NCBI RefSeq assembly: GCF_012034175.1
Contig: NZ_JAATEJ010000001.1
Span: 1 to 64,000, forward strand
From: Actinacidiphila epipremni
GTDB taxonomy: Bacteria > Actinomycetota > Actinomycetes > Streptomycetales > Streptomycetaceae
DNA length: 64,000 nucleotides
Direction: 5' to 3'
Shown piece by piece: positions 28,676 through 38,195 of this stretch. Numbering within the stretch: position 1 is the stretch's first letter; each line of letters opens with the position of its first letter. The notes below the pieces were generated by a model. It worked only from the letters and a program-made list of their open reading frames with translations. It was not told the origin of the DNA and made no database searches. The translations under genes and the position numbers were made by a program.

Positions 28676-31600
28676 TCAGATCCGCGGCCCGCGCAGAATC
28701 AGATCCGCCACGCGGGAGGCGGCACCGCCGTCGTCCAGATGGCAGAAGGCGGCGCGGAAGGCGTCGTACGCGGCCCCGTACGGCCCGACGGCCGCCGCCG
28801 GGTCGCGCAGCGCGGCGATCAGCTCACCGGTGTCCGCGAGCAGCGGGCCGGGCGCCTGCGCCTCGAAGTCGAAGGTGAAGCCGCGCAGCGTGTCGCGCAC
28901 GTGCCGCAGGTCCGGCGTCTGGAGCAGGATCGGCCGGCCGGTCACGGCGAAGTCCGCGAGCAGCGAGGAGTAGTCGGTGACCAGCACGTCCGCGGCGAGC
29001 AGCAGTTCGGCGAGGTCGCCGTGGCCGGACACGTCCCGTACGAAGCCGGTCGCGGGCACGGTGTCGGCGACCCGGGGGTGGGCGCGCAGCAGCAGGACGT
29101 GCGTGGCGGCGAGTTCGGCCTCCAGGGCGGCGAGGTCGGCGGTCAGGTGCAGCCGCTGGTGGCCGGCGTCGTACGCCTCGTCGTCGCGCACCGTCGGGGC
29201 GTAGAGGACGACGGTGCGGCCGGGCGGCAGGCCGAGCCGGGCGCGTACCTCGTCGGCGATCTTGGCGCGGTCCTCGCCGCTGAGCAGGTCGGTACGGGGC
29301 AGGCCGGTCTCGGCGGTCTCGCCGTGGAAGTCCAGGGCCCGGCGCAGCACCGGGGTGCTCTGCGCGTCGGGGGACAGCAGCAGCGTCCACTGCTCGCCGC
29401 GGCGCGGCTGCGGCCACATGTGGGTGAGGTCGGCGCACAGGGTGCCCGCGAGGTCCAGGCCGAAGCGCTTGACCGGGGTGCCGTGCCAGGTCTGCACGAC
29501 GTGCTGGCCGTCGCGGCGGCGGAAGAAGGCCGGCAGATGGGAGTTGGTGACCACGCATCGGCTGCGGGCCAGCGCCTCGTACCAGGCGTGGCTGCCGGTC
29601 ACCACGGCCCGCGCGGACGCCGGCACCGGGACCGTACGGTCGGCGACGGCCCATACGTGCTCCATCGCGACGCCGCGGCGCACCAGTTCGTCGTGCACCG
29701 CGCGCGGGGAGTCGTCGCAGCGGCGGCCGTCGAAGCTGCTGTAGAGCACGGTCTCGGTCAGCCGGCGGCGCAGCAGCACCGGGTAGCGCCGCTCGCGCAG
29801 CATCCGCTGCCGGTACGGGCCCCGGTCCGCGGCGGGCACGGCGGAGCCGGCGGCGAGGAAGAGGTGGTCGTGGAAGCGGCGGTCCAGCGTGACCGGCCGC
29901 GCGCCCTCCGCCTCCGGCAGGGTGAGCGGCAGCTCCGGCATGGCGCGCGGGGCGATCCGCACCGGGGTGCTGGGCGCGCCGGAGCCGGTCTCCAGGTGCA
30001 GATACCAGCGCCCGGCGTGCGGCAGCGCCCCGACGTCCACGGACGCCGAGAACCGGTCGGTGCCGCCGCCCGGCTCCCGCTCGACCCCGGCGCCCGTCCA
30101 GGCGCTGTACGTGCCGTGCCGCAGCAGCAGCCGCAGCGGCTCGGCGGCTCCCCGCGGCAGCTCACCGGCGACCAGCAGCCGCCCGTCCGGCGTGAGCGCC
30201 ACCTTGTCCGCGACGGCCTGCGGCACCCGGTCCCGCACCACCAGGTTCCCGGCGGCGGTCCCCTCCACGCTCAACTCCCGCGCCCCGCCGCCCGGAGCGG
30301 CGCCCCCCGCCGCCTCACCCCCGGCCTGCGCGCCCGGCCCCTGCTCACCCGCCGCGGACCCGGCCGCCTGCGCGCCCTCCCGCCCCCGCGTGTCGTCCGG
30401 CAGGGGGTAGCGGCCCGGCGGCAGGTCGCGGTCCAGGCTCACCCGGGCGGTGCCGGAGTCCGGGAAGACGACCTCGGCGGTCCAGGTCGCCGTCGTCTCC
30501 GGGGCGACCTCCTTCGGCAGCCCCGTCAGCGGCGGCCGGGCGGCGGCCAGTTCGGCGAGCGGCACCACGGCCGCCAGCGGCGTCCAGCCGCCCGCCGCCT
30601 CGCCCGCCTCCAGCGGCGCCTCCAGCACCGCGCCCGTCGCCGCCTGCGTCAGCCGCAGCGCGACCGGCAGCGTACGGTCGCGTACGTCCAGCTCCAGGCG
30701 CAGCCGCCGGTCGCCGTCCGGGCGGTGGGCGGTCAGCCGGCGGGTCACGGGCTCGACGGACAGGTACAGCCGGCCGTCGTTGTACCAGGGCACCAGGCGG
30801 ATGTCGTCGGCCAGCGGGAAGGGCACGGGGGAGGAGCCCGCGCCGGTCTCGGCGGCCCGCAGCGCCGCCGGGCGCACCCCGGCCGACCCCGTGAGGACCA
30901 CCCCGAGCCGCCATTGCGCCGGCTTCCACTGCCCGTCGGCGCGCAGCCGCGCCGGGTCCACGGTGATCTCGAAGCCGGACCAGTCGTAGCAGTGCCGCTC
31001 CTGCGGCAGCTCGTCGGTGACCTCCGGCATCCGCACCGCCCGCACCGGCAGCACCAGCCGGCGCCGCCCGCAGGTCGCGACCGCCGTGGTCAGCTGCGAA
31101 CGCCGGCTCCTGACGTCGGCGTTGCGCACATACGCGTAGCCGGTGAGGACCAGCTTGCCGTCCCGCCACCGCAGGTCCCGCACCCGGGCCACCACCGGCA
31201 GGTCGCCGCGGCCGACCGCGGTCGCGGCCCGCGACAGCGGCACCGGCGTGCCGTCAGGACGCACCACCGCGGCCCGCCTGAGCAGCGGCGGCCCGGTCAG
31301 GTCGAACACGGTCCGCCCGCCGTGCCGCTCGTGCGCCAGCACGTCCAGCAGGTCGTCCAGCCGGCCCTCCCGGATGAGCTCCCAGCGCAGCCGCAGCTCG
31401 ACCGGCAGCGTCGGGTAGAGCGTCGGGTCCACCCGGCTGAGGAAGTCGCCGGCGCGGTCCATGAAGACCCGCCGGTAGTCGGGGCCGGCCATCGGCAGCG
31501 CCTCGATGAAATACAGCAGGTCGTCGGTGAGGACGGAGCGGTCGTAGTCCCGCTTGTGCCGGGCGAAGCGCGCCTGCGCCGGGTCGGCGAGGAAGCGCGA

Positions 31601-32308
31601 GACGCCGTCCACGGCCGCGATGCGGTCGGTGACGCCCTTGACGTCGGTGCGCCGCCGGGTGATCGAGCCCTCCCGGATCCGCCAGTAGTAGACGTGCTCG
31701 TGCAGGACGTCCACCGCGTCCGCCAGGAAGTGCGCGGGGATCGTCACCGGCGTGTCCTCGTACAGCACGCCCTCGGGGAAGGCCAGCTCGTGCTTGTCCC
31801 AGAAGTCGCGGCGGAAGACCTTGTTCCAGGCCACCCGGTCCGACAGCAGGGCGAGGTCGCGGGTGATGTGGGTGCGGCTGACGGTCTTCGTCATGTCGCG
31901 GTGCTGCCACGCCTGGCTGCGGCCCGCGGTGGTCAGCCGGTAGACGTTGCCGGTCGCGAAGTCCGAGCCGGAGCGGTCCAGCAGGCCGGTGAGCTGCTCG
32001 TACGCGCGCGGCGGCAGCACGTCGTCGCTGTCGGCGAAGGCCAGGTACGCCGTCGCCGGGTCGGCGTGCCGCGCGCCGGTGTTGCGGGCGTGGCCGAGGC
32101 CGCCGTTGTCCTGCCCGACCAGCCGGAAGCGGGGGTCCCGCGCGGCGAACGCCCGCGCGATGTCCGCACTGGCGTCCGTGGACCCGTCGTCGACCATCAC
32201 CACGTCGAGGGCGTCCAGCGTCTGCGCGGCGATCGACCGCAGGCACTCCTCCAGATACTGCTCGACGTTGTGGACGGGGACGACCACGGTCAGGCGGGGC
32301 GGCGTCAT
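28676..32308 (-). CDS. GT2 fused to CDP-glycerol glycerophosphotransferase-like domain
   Basis: A 1210-residue cytoplasmic polymerase-like protein. The GT2 domain covers about 1-300 (LTVVVPVHNVEQYLEECLRS; VMVDDGSTDASAD; AFADSDDVL). A middle region of about 350-800 is beta-rich. The C-terminal TagF/TagB domain covers about 830-1200, with VVQTWHGTPVKRFG near 940, LLRAHP and VTDYSSLLADF. TagF-type domains transfer polyol phosphate or glycosyl-1-phosphate units; the Streptomyces PdtA-type polydiglycosylphosphate transferase is a similar architecture. It is about 470 residues longer than the other two fusions here because of the middle region. AAAGGAG lies 12 nt before the ATG. It heads the operon running to 22418 and is divergent from the next fusion. 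Confidence 0.85.
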   Translation of the reverse strand: MTPPRLTVVVPVHNVEQYLEECLRSIAAQTLDALDVVMVDDGSTDASADIARAFAARDPRFRLVGQDNGGLGHARNTGARHADPATAYLAFADSDDVLPPRAYEQLTGLLDRSGSDFATGNVYRLTTAGRSQAWQHRDMTKTVSRTHITRDLALLSDRVAWNKVFRRDFWDKHELAFPEGVLYEDTPVTIPAHFLADAVDVLHEHVYYWRIREGSITRRRTDVKGVTDRIAAVDGVSRFLADPAQARFARHKRDYDRSVLTDDLLYFIEALPMAGPDYRRVFMDRAGDFLSRVDPTLYPTLPVELRLRWELIREGRLDDLLDVLAHERHGGRTVFDLTGPPLLRRAAVVRPDGTPVPLSRAATAVGRGDLPVVARVRDLRWRDGKLVLTGYAYVRNADVRSRRSQLTTAVATCGRRRLVLPVRAVRMPEVTDELPQERHCYDWSGFEITVDPARLRADGQWKPAQWRLGVVLTGSAGVRPAALRAAETGAGSSPVPFPLADDIRLVPWYNDGRLYLSVEPVTRRLTAHRPDGDRRLRLELDVRDRTLPVALRLTQAATGAVLEAPLEAGEAAGGWTPLAAVVPLAELAAARPPLTGLPKEVAPETTATWTAEVVFPDSGTARVSLDRDLPPGRYPLPDDTRGREGAQAAGSAAGEQGPGAQAGGEAAGGAAPGGGARELSVEGTAAGNLVVRDRVPQAVADKVALTPDGRLLVAGELPRGAAEPLRLLLRHGTYSAWTGAGVEREPGGGTDRFSASVDVGALPHAGRWYLHLETGSGAPSTPVRIAPRAMPELPLTLPEAEGARPVTLDRRFHDHLFLAAGSAVPAADRGPYRQRMLRERRYPVLLRRRLTETVLYSSFDGRRCDDSPRAVHDELVRRGVAMEHVWAVADRTVPVPASARAVVTGSHAWYEALARSRCVVTNSHLPAFFRRRDGQHVVQTWHGTPVKRFGLDLAGTLCADLTHMWPQPRRGEQWTLLLSPDAQSTPVLRRALDFHGETAETGLPRTDLLSGEDRAKIADEVRARLGLPPGRTVVLYAPTVRDDEAYDAGHQRLHLTADLAALEAELAATHVLLLRAHPRVADTVPATGFVRDVSGHGDLAELLLAADVLVTDYSSLLADFAVTGRPILLQTPDLRHVRDTLRGFTFDFEAQAPGPLLADTGELIAALRDPAAAVGPYGAAYDAFRAAFCHLDDGGAASRVADLILRGPRI

Positions 32309-32496
32309 GGGTCGGCAACGCTCCTTTCTCGGCGGCGGCGGCAGACCATGCCGTGTGTCCAACTCCGCCCGCCGGGAGCGGTCACCGAAGGTAGGCCGAA
32401 CGAGCGACACGGCCGCGCAAATCGACACACGGTGCCCGGCTGATTACCCTCGGACGTTATCCCGTTCCGGTTACCGCCGATCTGTCCAGGATGGTC

Positions 32497-34731
32497 ATGC
32501 CACGTTTCAGCGTCGTCGTCCCCGCCCACCGCGTGCAGGGCTTCCTGCGCCCCTGCCTGGAGTCCGTCCTCGGACAGTCCTTCGGCGACCTTGAGGTGAT
32601 CGCGGTCGACGACGCCTCACCCGACGCGACCGGCGCGGTCGTCGCCGACCTCGCCGCCGCGGACCCGCGCGTCGTCCCGGTGCGCATGGACCGCAACGCC
32701 GGGACCGGACCCGCGCGGGACGCCGGCGCCGCCACCGCCACCGGCGACTACCTGCTCTTCCTCGACGCCGACGACCTCATGGCGCCCGGCGCGCTCGCCG
32801 CGATCGACGCGAGGCTCACCCGCACCGGCGACCCCGACGTGCTGCTGTTCGACCACGAGCGCTTCACCGTGTGGGAGAACGTCCTGGAAAGCGGCGACGC
32901 CGGCATCCTGGCCGCGGTCGGCCCGGACGTCTTCACCGCCGCGGACCGGCCGGACTGCCTGGGCCTCTTCCCCGCCGTGTGGAACCGCGCGGTGCGCCGC
33001 GACCACTGGGCCGCGCGCGGCCTGGCCTTCGGCGACGCCCCCTACGCCGACCTCGCCCTGGCCACCCGGGAGCTGACGGGCGCGCAGCGCATCGCGTGCC
33101 TGGACCGGGTGTGTGTGCGGTGGCGCAAACGCCGCTCCGGGAGCCTGAGCACCACGCCCGGGCCGCACCACCTGGCCGTCCTGGACGCCTACGAGGAGCT
33201 GTTCGCCGAGGTCACCGAGCCGGCCCAGCGGGCGGCGCTGTACGGGCAGATGGCCGCGGTGCTCATGGCCGTGGGCGAGGACCGGCTCACGGCGGGCGGC
33301 GAGGCCGCCTTCGTCCGCCGGGCCGGCAAGCTGCTCACCGCGCACCGCCCGGCCGGCTGGTCGGCGCCCGAGGCGAAGGAGGCGCTGTGGGTACGGGCCG
33401 CGGGCACCGGCTCCTACCCGCGCTACCGCGCCGCGATGGGCCTGCGGGCACTCGCCGCGGGCGCCGTCAAGCGGCTGCGGGCGCAGCGGCACGGGCTGGC
33501 CCGCGCGGTCTACCAGCGCTACTACCGGATGCGGCTGCGCCGGCCGGTCGACCCCCACCTGGTGGTCTACGCGGCCTACTGGAACCGCGGCGTCGCGTGC
33601 AACCCCGCGGCGATCTACCGCAAGGCGCAGGAGATCGCCCCGCACCTGCACGGCGTGTGGGTCGTCGGCAGGCGCGACCGGGAGGCGCTGCCGCCCGGCG
33701 TGGACCACGTCGTGGTCAACACCCGCCGCTACTGGGACGTGCTGGCCCGCGCCCGCTACCTGGTCAACAACGCGAACTTCACCGGGAACGTCGTCAAGCG
33801 CCCCGAGCAGACGTACGTCCAGACGCACCACGGCACGCCGCTCAAGCACATGGGCATGGACCTGCGGGCCCGGCCCGCGGTCGGCAAGGGCATGAGCTTC
33901 GGACGGCTGCTGGACCACGCCGACCAGTGGGACTACTCGCTGGTCGCCAACCAGCACTCCGCGGAGGTCTTCGACCGGGTCTACCCCAGCGGCTACGCCA
34001 CGCTCCCCTCGGGCTACCCGCGCAACGACGTCTTCTACACCGCGGGGCCGGACGAGGTCCGGCGGGCCCGGCAGGCGCTCGGGCTCGCCGACGGCACGAC
34101 GGCGATCCTCTACGCGCCGACGCACCGCGACTACCAGCGCGAGTTCGTGCTGCCGCTGGACCTGGAACGGCTCGCGCGGGAGCTCGGCCCGGGGTACACC
34201 CTGCTCGTGCGGGCGCACTACTTCTACGGCGCGAGCCCCGAACTGGAGGCGCTGCACGCGGCCGGGGCGGTCGTGGACGTCTCCGGCCACCCGAGCGTGG
34301 AGGAGCTGTGCCTGGCCTCGGACGCGCTCGTCACGGACTTCTCGTCGCTGATGTTCGACTACGCCAACCTCGACCGGCCGATCCTGGTCCACGCGGCGGA
34401 CTGGGCGGCGTACTCCGCCGCGCGGGGCGTCTACTTCGACCTGCTGTCCGGCCGGCCGGGCGAGACACCGGGCGTCGTCGCGCACGACGAGTCCGCGCTG
34501 GCCCGGGCGTTCCACTCCGGGGAGTGGGCGGACGAGCCCGCGAATGCCCTGCGGGCCGCGTTCAGGTTGCGCTTCTGCTCCTACGACGACGGCCTGGCGG
34601 CCGAGCGCGTCGTGCGCCGCGTCTTCCTGTCGGAGGACCAGCTCCTGCCCTACCGCCCCCTGCCGGACCGTCACCCGGCGCCCGCGCCGGCCTCGTCGGA
34701 CCCGTCCCCCGCGACGGTCCCGGCGCCCTGA
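32497..34731 (+). CDS. GT2 fused to CDP-glycerol glycerophosphotransferase-like domain
   Basis: About 744 residues. The GT2 domain covers about 1-310 (FSVVVPAHRVQGFLRPCLES; IAVDDASPDATG; LFLDADDLM). The TagF-like domain covers about 340-730 with VQTHHGTPLKHMGMDL, LLVRAHYF and VTDFSSLMFDYANLDRPIL, which include the family's conserved His and the DxSS signature. A Pro/Ala-rich tail closes it. The ATG at 32497 (MPRFSVVV) matches the third fusion's start; the ATG at 32491 is an alternative. It shares a ~190-bp divergent promoter region with the first fusion. It probably polymerises an anionic wall polymer (teichoic-acid-like or polydiglycosylphosphate); the exact substrate cannot be read from sequence. 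Confidence 0.85.
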   Translation: MPRFSVVVPAHRVQGFLRPCLESVLGQSFGDLEVIAVDDASPDATGAVVADLAAADPRVVPVRMDRNAGTGPARDAGAATATGDYLLFLDADDLMAPGALAAIDARLTRTGDPDVLLFDHERFTVWENVLESGDAGILAAVGPDVFTAADRPDCLGLFPAVWNRAVRRDHWAARGLAFGDAPYADLALATRELTGAQRIACLDRVCVRWRKRRSGSLSTTPGPHHLAVLDAYEELFAEVTEPAQRAALYGQMAAVLMAVGEDRLTAGGEAAFVRRAGKLLTAHRPAGWSAPEAKEALWVRAAGTGSYPRYRAAMGLRALAAGAVKRLRAQRHGLARAVYQRYYRMRLRRPVDPHLVVYAAYWNRGVACNPAAIYRKAQEIAPHLHGVWVVGRRDREALPPGVDHVVVNTRRYWDVLARARYLVNNANFTGNVVKRPEQTYVQTHHGTPLKHMGMDLRARPAVGKGMSFGRLLDHADQWDYSLVANQHSAEVFDRVYPSGYATLPSGYPRNDVFYTAGPDEVRRARQALGLADGTTAILYAPTHRDYQREFVLPLDLERLARELGPGYTLLVRAHYFYGASPELEALHAAGAVVDVSGHPSVEELCLASDALVTDFSSLMFDYANLDRPILVHAADWAAYSAARGVYFDLLSGRPGETPGVVAHDESALARAFHSGEWADEPANALRAAFRLRFCSYDDGLAAERVVRRVFLSEDQLLPYRPLPDRHPAPAPASSDPSPATVPAP

Positions 34732-34738
34732 CCCCCCA

Positions 34739-34871
34739 GGCTGCCCCTGTCCCTCATCGCGGGACCTTCCCCGGTGGTGGGTTGCGCGCGCCGTTCCCCG
34801 CGCCCCTGAAAAACGCACCCGGCGCGGTTGATGCCCGCGCCTACGGCGCAGGGCGACCACCAGGGGCAGCC
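34739..34871. repeat. Dispersed Streptomyces-type intergenic repeat between convergent genes
   Basis: The spacer opens with GGCTGCCCCTG (34739-34749) and closes with its reverse complement (34861-34871). Inside lies GTTCCCCGCGCCCCTGAAAA, a phrase I recall as frequent in Streptomyces intergenic regions. It probably folds as an extended hairpin and ends transcription from both sides. The repeat identity is from memory, not from a search. Confidence 0.5.
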
Positions 34872-34886
34872 CGCAGGGTCGGGGGC

Positions 34887-37100
34887 TCAGTGGGGTTGGC
34901 GGTCCGCTGCGGGGGTGAGGGGAGCCGGGGTGGGGAGAGGCGCGGGGAGGCCGGCCTCCTCGGAGAGAAAGACCCTGCGGACGACGCGTTCGGCGGCGTG
35001 GCCGTCGTCGTAGGGGCAGAAGCGGTGGCGGAAGGCGGCCCGCAGGGCGGTGGCGCGGGGGCTCGACCAGGAGCCGGTCGCGAAGATGTCGGTGAGCTCC
35101 TCCTGCGTGCGGGCCACCGGGCCCGGCGGTGCGGCGGTGACGTCGAAGTAGACGCCGCGGGTCGCGCGGTAGGTCTCCCAGTCGGGGACGTACAGGACGA
35201 TCGGCCGGTCGAGGCCCGCGTAGTCGAACATCAGCGACGAGTAGTCGGTGATGAGCCCGTCGGAGGCCAGGCACACCTCCTCCGCCGAGGGGTGCGCGGA
35301 GACGTCGATGATGCGCGGGTGCCCGGCGGCGCCGATCGTGCCGGGCGGGTGGAAGTAGTGCGCCCGCAGCAGCAGCGTGACGCCGGGGCCCAGCTCCTCG
35401 GCGAGCCGGGGCAGGTCCAGGGCGGGGCGGAAGCCCGGGTCGTAGTCGCGGTGCGTGGGGGCGTAGAGGAGCGCCGTGGAGGTGCGGGGGATGCCGAGCG
35501 CGTCACGCAGGGCGAGGACCTCCTGCGGGCCGGCCCGGTGGAAGACGTCGGTGCGCGGCTGGCCGTATTCGAGGCAGGTGAAGGCCGCGGGGTAGGCGCG
35601 CTCCCACACCAGGCTGGAGTGCCGGCTCGCCGAGACGCTGTAGTCCCAGCGGTCGACGTGCCGCAGCAGCCGCTCGAAGTCCGTGCCGTGCGCGGCGGCG
35701 GGGTGCTGGAGCAGGTCGATGCCCATGTGCTTGAGCGGCGTGCCGTGGTGGGTCTGCACATTCACCTGCCCGGGCCGCTTGGCGTACCGGTGGTGGAAGT
35801 TGACATTGCTGACCAGGTACGACGCCCGCGCCATCGCCTTCCAGCAGGCCGCCGAGCCCGGCTCCAGCCGGCGCACGCCGGCCGGCAGCGTGTGCGCGTA
35901 CTCCTGCGTCGTGATCCACGCGGTGCGCATGTGCGGGGCCAGCCGGCGCAGCGTCGCCTCGATCGCGGCGGGGTTGCAGGCGTAACCGCGGTTCCAGTAG
36001 GCGGAGAAGACCGCGAGGTCCGGGTCGAGCGGGCGGCGCCGCTGGAAGAGGTAGTACGCGTGCAGCGCCGCCGTGCGCAGCCGCCCCCGCGCGCTGCGGG
36101 CCCGGCGCAGCACCCGCAGCCGCAGCCGGTGCAGCCCGCCGAGGGCCTGGAAGGTGCGCCGGGCGCCCAGCGCGATGAGCAGGTAGCGCACCCCGCTGCG
36201 CCGGCCGGGCGCGAGCGGGAAGTCCGCCGGCCGCAGCTTGCGGTACTGCGCCCGGCAGCGGCGGAAGAACTCCGGGCGCGAGGAGCGCGGCAGCCGGTCG
36301 GGCAGCGTGAAGATCGTCGAGAGGTGGTCCAGCATCCGCCGGAAGAGCACCGTGCGCCACCGCTCCAGCTCGGGGTGCGCGTCCAGGAAGGCGAACAGCA
36401 GGTCGTACTGCCGGAAGATCTCGAAGTGCCGGCGGCTGGTGGTGCGCAGGATGCCGCGTCTGCGCCGCTGCCGGTAGTGCACGCACACCTGGTCCAGCAG
36501 CGCGATGGTCTGCGCGGTCATCAGCGCCGGGTACGTCCAGGGGGTGTCCTCGTAGTAGCCGGCCGGGAAGGCCAGCCCGGTGCGGGCGAGGAAGTCGCGG
36601 CGGTAGGCCTTGTTCCAGGCGACCATGATCAGCCGCAGCAGCTCGGGCCGGTCGGCGAGCGGGAAGACCTGCGGGTCGCGCTGCGCCAGCAGCGCCGCGA
36701 ACTGGTTGCGCTCGGCGCGGCCGTTCCAGTACGTGCGGTCGTAGTCGAAGATCAGCAGGTCGGGGCGGCCGGTGGCGTCGATGCGGGCGGCGATGGAGCG
36801 CAGCGCGTCCGGCGCGTACGTGTCGTCGCTGTCGAGGAAGAGCACGTACTCGCCGGTGGCGCGGGCGAGCCCGGCGTTGCGCGCGGGACCGAGCCCGGCG
36901 TTCTCGGTCAGGTGCAGCACGCTCACCCGCGGGTCGCGGGCCGCGTACGCGTCGGCGATCTCCCCGCTGCCGTCCGGCGAGCAGTCGTCCACCACGATGA
37001 CCTCGACGTCGCCGAAGGACTGGTCGAGGACGGAGTCCAGGCACGCGTGCAGATACGCCTGCACGCCGTAGACGGGCACGATGACGCTGAAGCGGGGCAC
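34887..37100 (-). CDS. GT2 fused to CDP-glycerol glycerophosphotransferase-like domain
   Basis: A 737-residue paralogue of the fusion at 32497. GT2 domain about 1-310 (VPRFSVIVPVYGVQAYLHAC; VIVVDDCSPDGSGE; LFLDSDDTY). The TagF-like domain about 330-720 has VQTHHGTPLKHMGIDL, LLLRAHYFHPPG and ITDYSSLMFDYAGLDRPIV. The open frame continues upstream, but similarity starts at the GTG at 37100; its ribosome-binding site is poor (CTGGATG). It converges on the previous fusion. The two short fusions are clearly duplicates with the same domain order and differ from the longer first one, so the cluster may build a polymer with more than one repeating step. Confidence 0.85.
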   Translation of the reverse strand: MPRFSVIVPVYGVQAYLHACLDSVLDQSFGDVEVIVVDDCSPDGSGEIADAYAARDPRVSVLHLTENAGLGPARNAGLARATGEYVLFLDSDDTYAPDALRSIAARIDATGRPDLLIFDYDRTYWNGRAERNQFAALLAQRDPQVFPLADRPELLRLIMVAWNKAYRRDFLARTGLAFPAGYYEDTPWTYPALMTAQTIALLDQVCVHYRQRRRRGILRTTSRRHFEIFRQYDLLFAFLDAHPELERWRTVLFRRMLDHLSTIFTLPDRLPRSSRPEFFRRCRAQYRKLRPADFPLAPGRRSGVRYLLIALGARRTFQALGGLHRLRLRVLRRARSARGRLRTAALHAYYLFQRRRPLDPDLAVFSAYWNRGYACNPAAIEATLRRLAPHMRTAWITTQEYAHTLPAGVRRLEPGSAACWKAMARASYLVSNVNFHHRYAKRPGQVNVQTHHGTPLKHMGIDLLQHPAAAHGTDFERLLRHVDRWDYSVSASRHSSLVWERAYPAAFTCLEYGQPRTDVFHRAGPQEVLALRDALGIPRTSTALLYAPTHRDYDPGFRPALDLPRLAEELGPGVTLLLRAHYFHPPGTIGAAGHPRIIDVSAHPSAEEVCLASDGLITDYSSLMFDYAGLDRPIVLYVPDWETYRATRGVYFDVTAAPPGPVARTQEELTDIFATGSWSSPRATALRAAFRHRFCPYDDGHAAERVVRRVFLSEEAGLPAPLPTPAPLTPAADRQPH

Positions 37101-37210
37101 AGCAGCACATCCAGGTTCGCGGGGGGGGGTACGGGACGGCACGACCACATCCGCGGTGAAATGCGGTGTGTGATGGTGTATATCCTGCGAACGCGCGGCT
37201 GCCCCGCTGG

Positions 37211-38173
37211 TTACGCCTGGTGGCGCAGCGCCGTACGAAGCCTTACGAAGCCTTTGGACACGAACGGCGGCAGCACGTTCAGCGCGAACCGCCGCAGCGG
37301 CGAGCGGCGCCGTACGGCGGCCGGCGCGGGCGGCGCCTGCGCCGGTACGGGCGGCTGCTCGGGCACGGCCTCGGGCGCCGGCTCCTCGGGAAGGTGCCGG
37401 GAGACCGGGTGCGGCGGCGTGGTGACCGCGCCCTTCGGCTTGATCCGCACCAGCTGCCCGCCGGCCACCGCCTCCACGCCGTGCCACAGGTCCTCGCGCC
37501 CGGCCAGGAACTCCAGCAGCGCCTCGCGCACCGGCCCCGGATCACCCCATGTCCCGTACAGCTTGGTGCCGGTCACGCACACCGGGTTGAGGCCGCCGGT
37601 GGCCACCGCCGCCCACACCGCGGCGGCCACCCCCGGGCAGTGCTCGGAGCGGTAGTCGTCGAGCGCCACGATGCCGTGCGGGTGCAGCAGCGCCCGGGCG
37701 CTGTCGATGTCGCCGCGCACATGCTCGTACAGATGCGAGCCGTCGATGTGCGCGAAGCGGACGCTGGAGGCCGCGACCCGGTCCGGCACCAGCGAGGACA
37801 GCCCCTGCACGACGGCCGGCAGCTCGTCGTGGAAGGACAGGTAATTTGCCTCGAACGAGCGACGGGTGAGCGTCGAATAGGAGTAGCGCATCTCCGCGGA
37901 GTTCGCGTCGTCCTGCGCCGGCGAATCGAACAGGTCGCATACGGTGAAGGTCTCGCCCGGCCGCAGGTACCCGCCCGCGAAGATGGCGCTCTTGCCCATG
38001 TACGCGCCGATCTCCAGCAGGTCGCCCGGCTCGGTCAGCTCCTGCTGGCGGCCCAGGAACCAGTCGAAGAGCACCTGGTCGACGGGGAAGAACCAGCCCT
38101 TGACGTCGTCCAGGCAGGTGGGCGCGGGAAGCCGCTCGCCGGCCGGATCGGCGGCGGTGGGGGAGAGCGTCAT
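37211..38173 (-). CDS. Class I SAM methyltransferase (methyltransf_24-like)
   Basis: A 320-residue protein. The SAM motif is LLEIGAYMGKSA (about 52-63), followed by FTVCDLF and the acidic HIDGSHLYEHVRGDIDSA, which matches the methyltransf_24 group (cephalosporin-hydroxylase/CmcI-like and macrocin-like enzymes). The C-terminal 80 residues are Pro-rich and then basic (RRRSPLRRFALNVLPPF). The substrate is probably a sugar of the wall polymer made by the neighbouring fusions; this is inferred. A 12-bp palindrome CCGTTCGAACGG lies just before its start, and it reads in the same direction as the third fusion 110 bp downstream, so they may be co-transcribed. Confidence 0.8.
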   Translation of the reverse strand: MTLSPTAADPAGERLPAPTCLDDVKGWFFPVDQVLFDWFLGRQQELTEPGDLLEIGAYMGKSAIFAGGYLRPGETFTVCDLFDSPAQDDANSAEMRYSYSTLTRRSFEANYLSFHDELPAVVQGLSSLVPDRVAASSVRFAHIDGSHLYEHVRGDIDSARALLHPHGIVALDDYRSEHCPGVAAAVWAAVATGGLNPVCVTGTKLYGTWGDPGPVREALLEFLAGREDLWHGVEAVAGGQLVRIKPKGAVTTPPHPVSRHLPEEPAPEAVPEQPPVPAQAPPAPAAVRRRSPLRRFALNVLPPFVSKGFVRLRTALRHQA

Positions 38174-38181
38174 ACGGGGAT

Positions 38182-38193
38182 CCGTTCGAACGG
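38182..38193. promoter_or_regulatory. CCGTTCGAACGG palindrome before methyltransferase gene
   Basis: A perfect 12-bp palindrome, nine bases upstream of the methyltransferase ATG on the minus strand. Its position over the ribosome-binding region would suit a repressor site or RNA hairpin. No known consensus was recognised. Confidence 0.35.
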
Positions 38194-38195
38194 GT

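Noticed and set aside
27479..32443. 1654-codon plus-strand frame across the glycan operon
   Set aside because: Arg/Gly/Gln-rich shadow crossing several real minus-strand genes and their overlaps.
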